From NCBI GenBank assembly GCA_947034885.2, contig OX344753.2, forward strand, positions 15,686,001 through 15,750,000: a stretch of DNA of 64,000 nt. The letters run 5' to 3'. A program made the position numbers and the translations under genes. Positions 62,035-64,000 of this stretch are shown piece by piece. The first letter of the stretch is position 1. Every line of letters starts with the position of its first letter. This DNA comes from Thuidium tamariscinum (lineage: Eukaryota; Streptophyta; Bryopsida; Hypnales; Thuidiaceae). The notes beneath the pieces were generated by a model that did no database searches, was not told where the DNA came from, and worked only from the letters and a program-made list of their open reading frames with translations.

Positions 62035-62230
62035 CACTGTTGCTAGCCAACGCCAACTAGTCTCAGAACTATCCACTGCTGAAGGATTGATCGCGAGCTA
62101 CGAAGACAAGCTAGCCTGCAGAGTCAATTGCAGCAGAGCTCTAAGATCGGAAAGAATTGAAATACGAGATGGTGTTGAATGGAGGTTGAATGGTGAACGA
62201 AACCATCTCCGAGCACCAAATTTATACTCA
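62035..62230 (-). promoter_or_regulatory. Probable TATA box and first untranslated exon of the M6 gene
   Basis: On the minus strand TATAAATT lies at 62226-62219. About 30 bases downstream begins a GC-richer stretch without ATG-led frames that ends at a strong donor (CAGTG/GTAAGTGCG) at 62035. This would splice to the acceptor at 60698, just before the protease start codon, giving a 1.3-kb leader intron. The intervening sequence has no gene. The link to the M6 gene is inferred from orientation and splice signals. Confidence 0.5.
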
Positions 62231-62740
62231 TCCCTTTCAGCATCTGTTCATGGCTCATGCAGGCATGCAGCCAAGCGATATCTGCACGTACATCCGTATT
62301 TTCGAGTGCATGTATTCAGCTACATTTGATTAATGTGCACTGAATCAAACTGATAGTCAGACTGATGATGTCCTTTGGAAACGTGGCTTTCATCATCGTT
62401 ACATCACACTGATGTGTTGGGTCCGGAATCCTTACCTTGACCAGACCTTCAGCTAGAACTTGTGTGTACCGCGGTACATTATCAGACTGACAACATTGGA
62501 ATATTGGATAAGCAACAACATCGGATTGTACCACACTCGGAAGGTACATTCTGTCACAGCCGATCAAATTTCAGCAAGTTGTGAAATCGTGTGCACAAAG
62601 CCTGAGTAAAAACCAGGACTGGTGTACTGTAGATTATTCAAATTATATCTCAATTCAGGCTTCATCATGTTCTCTTGAAGATAAAGTACCAAAGTCGTGG
62701 AATTATTTCTTCAAATTTCATTAAAATTGGCGTCACGTAC

Positions 62741-62831
62741 TTCCAATTACCACTGGTGGCGTTAAATTCAATCAGCATCTCCCCGTTGATCTGAGCTACC
62801 ACATGGGGTTTTGCAGCAGTTCCTTGACCTC
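62741..62831 (-). other. Possible coding exon of an unidentified gene
   Basis: On the minus strand one frame reads through AAKPHVVAQINGEMLIEF and then NATSGNWK, with a protein-like composition, and meets a good donor (GGAA/GTACGTG) at 62741. Without splicing the frame continues to a stop at 62665. I do not recognise the family. An acceptor at the right side is unclear. It may belong with the piece at 63156-63213. Confidence 0.25.
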
Positions 62832-63155
62832 AGGAATCGAAGGAATTGGAAGCGAGATTATATTCAATATATTCAAGAGATTTCAACAAATTTTCCGCGG
62901 TAAGTCACGCCTTGGCCGGTATCACACACGTACGGGATTGAGGAATTACAGTATATACATGAATTCGTTACGTTTCGGCTTACAGGGAACCTGATCGACG
63001 TACTTTCACGTGACTGTATATATGATTCAGTCTGATGACCGCCGTAAAGGATAAGCTGACGATCTAGCACAACAGCGGCCGTTCTTACCCGAATTCCGAC
63101 TTCCTTACGTACGGTATCGATCGATCAGACAGACTTCGTCCAATATCAGACTCAC

Positions 63156-63213
63156 TGACCCGTCCGGCTGCAGGATACGAGTCTGGGTCCAGTCACGCCA
63201 GGGCCACCACTTC
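63156..63213 (-). other. Possible coding exon of an unidentified gene, second piece
   Basis: The minus-strand frame KWWPWRDWTQTRILQPDGS ends exactly at a strong donor (GTCA/GTGAGTCTG). The tryptophan-rich, structured look is unlike chance sequence in this AT-rich window. The family is not recognised and the acceptor is uncertain. Confidence 0.25.
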
Positions 63214-63339
63214 AATGATACTTATCTTGAAGTGAGAGATTTGCTGCAATTAAGTGGATTTCATGACAGGCAGCTTTTCAATTTCAAAGCAGTGCAGAGA
63301 TGCAAATGAAATCCCATTTCATTTGTTTCAAAAACAAAA

Positions 63340-64000
63340 CAAAACAAAAACAGTGTAGAGCAGTGATCTTAGAATAGATTCAGGGTTTTTAGCCAAATGT
63401 TCATTTTTGGAAGATTTTTAAAATTTATACAAAGGGCATGAAAAAATTAAGTAGAAAATGAGCAAAATTTATCCAGTTTTGGGATCACTGGTGCAAAGAG
63501 CAATCATCACTAACTTATAGTAAGCTTAACCCCAAAATGACAAAGAGGACAAAAAGTGTCCTCACAAAGTTTCAAGTCCAATTCAAAGTGCCGTAACTTT
63601 GGCATCTAAGGTCCAAATCCAATGAAACTTGTTGGAAAAGTTGCGCAATCTCTTCTAGTTTGTGTAATAAAAATTTCAAATCAATCCAAGTTATAATGAA
63701 ATTTTGGTGGCCAATCGAACTTTACAGCTCAATTTGATTTCACCAAACTGCATTTTAGGGCTGCAACTTTGGGGGCTTATATCTACTTCATCTAATGCTT
63801 TTTTCAGTAAAATTTGATGGGTTTTGTTCCCCTTAAAGTCTACTTATTGTGATAAAATTTTCATATCAATCCAAGTTGTTTTGAATGTTTTAGAGTGATT
63901 CAAAGTTCAACATCCTACTGTTATTCGAGTACAGTGAACTTTGGCGGCTTGTTTCTTCTTCATACAAAGGCCGTTTTCATTCATTCTTTTTGGAAAAGTT
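63340..64000. repeat. AT-rich repeat with a TTAA-CCCC end, running off the window
   Basis: TTAA-CCCCAAAATGAC at about 63529 has the same style of terminus as family B. The sequence after it contains internal near-repeats (AAATCAATCCAAGTTATAATG and ATATCAATCCAAGTTGTTTTG). No gene is present; the far end is outside the window. Confidence 0.4.

Overview
This looks like a nuclear genomic window from a land plant, most likely a bryophyte and probably a moss. The genes carry many GT-AG introns. The intergenic DNA is very AT-rich and full of small transposable-element remnants. The phenylalanine ammonia-lyase (PAL) gene has no intron, which is common in mosses. A bacterial-type M6 metalloprotease gene carries a plant-style intron. 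Lineage is an inference from gene content and style; no marker gene was available to fix it.

Five protein-coding genes could be assembled exon by exon, with reading phase checked at every junction. In order they are: an SF2/ASF-type SR splicing factor (2174-5198, +, 13 exons, 325 aa); a plant O-fucosyltransferase-like Golgi glycosyltransferase (19882-23667, +, 10 exons, 482 aa); symplekin, the pre-mRNA 3'-end processing scaffold (36204-50313, +, 27 exons, about 1291 aa); PAL (55148-57337, +, single exon, 729 aa); and an M6-family (immune inhibitor A-like) zinc metalloprotease (60679-58974, -, 2 coding exons, 470 aa). Two exon-like pieces at 62.7-63.2 kb (-) may belong to another gene that I could not identify.

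The space between genes is a transposon graveyard. Between 6 and 17.7 kb lie several families bounded by TTAA-CCC(C/T)T termini, which resemble piggyBac-type non-autonomous elements. The same stretch holds a 90-bp Stowaway-type MITE and a GGTAAAC-ended element. Between 25.4 and 31.0 kb a decayed hAT-type transposase gene is interrupted by a 741-bp inverted-repeat insertion and by eight tandem units. It is flanked by inverted copies of a CATTAG-ended MITE. Symplekin introns hold a second GGTAAAC element and a decayed Tc1/mariner transposase. Three small inverted-repeat elements sit in tandem at 53.55-54.36 kb, just upstream of PAL.

The genes are unrelated in pathway: RNA splicing, RNA 3'-end formation, cell-wall glycosylation, phenylpropanoid entry and proteolysis. 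I see no operon-like or clustered system. The most unusual content is the TTAA-bounded element families, the M6 protease with a duplicated and mutated copy of its own start-codon region, and the nested hAT locus.
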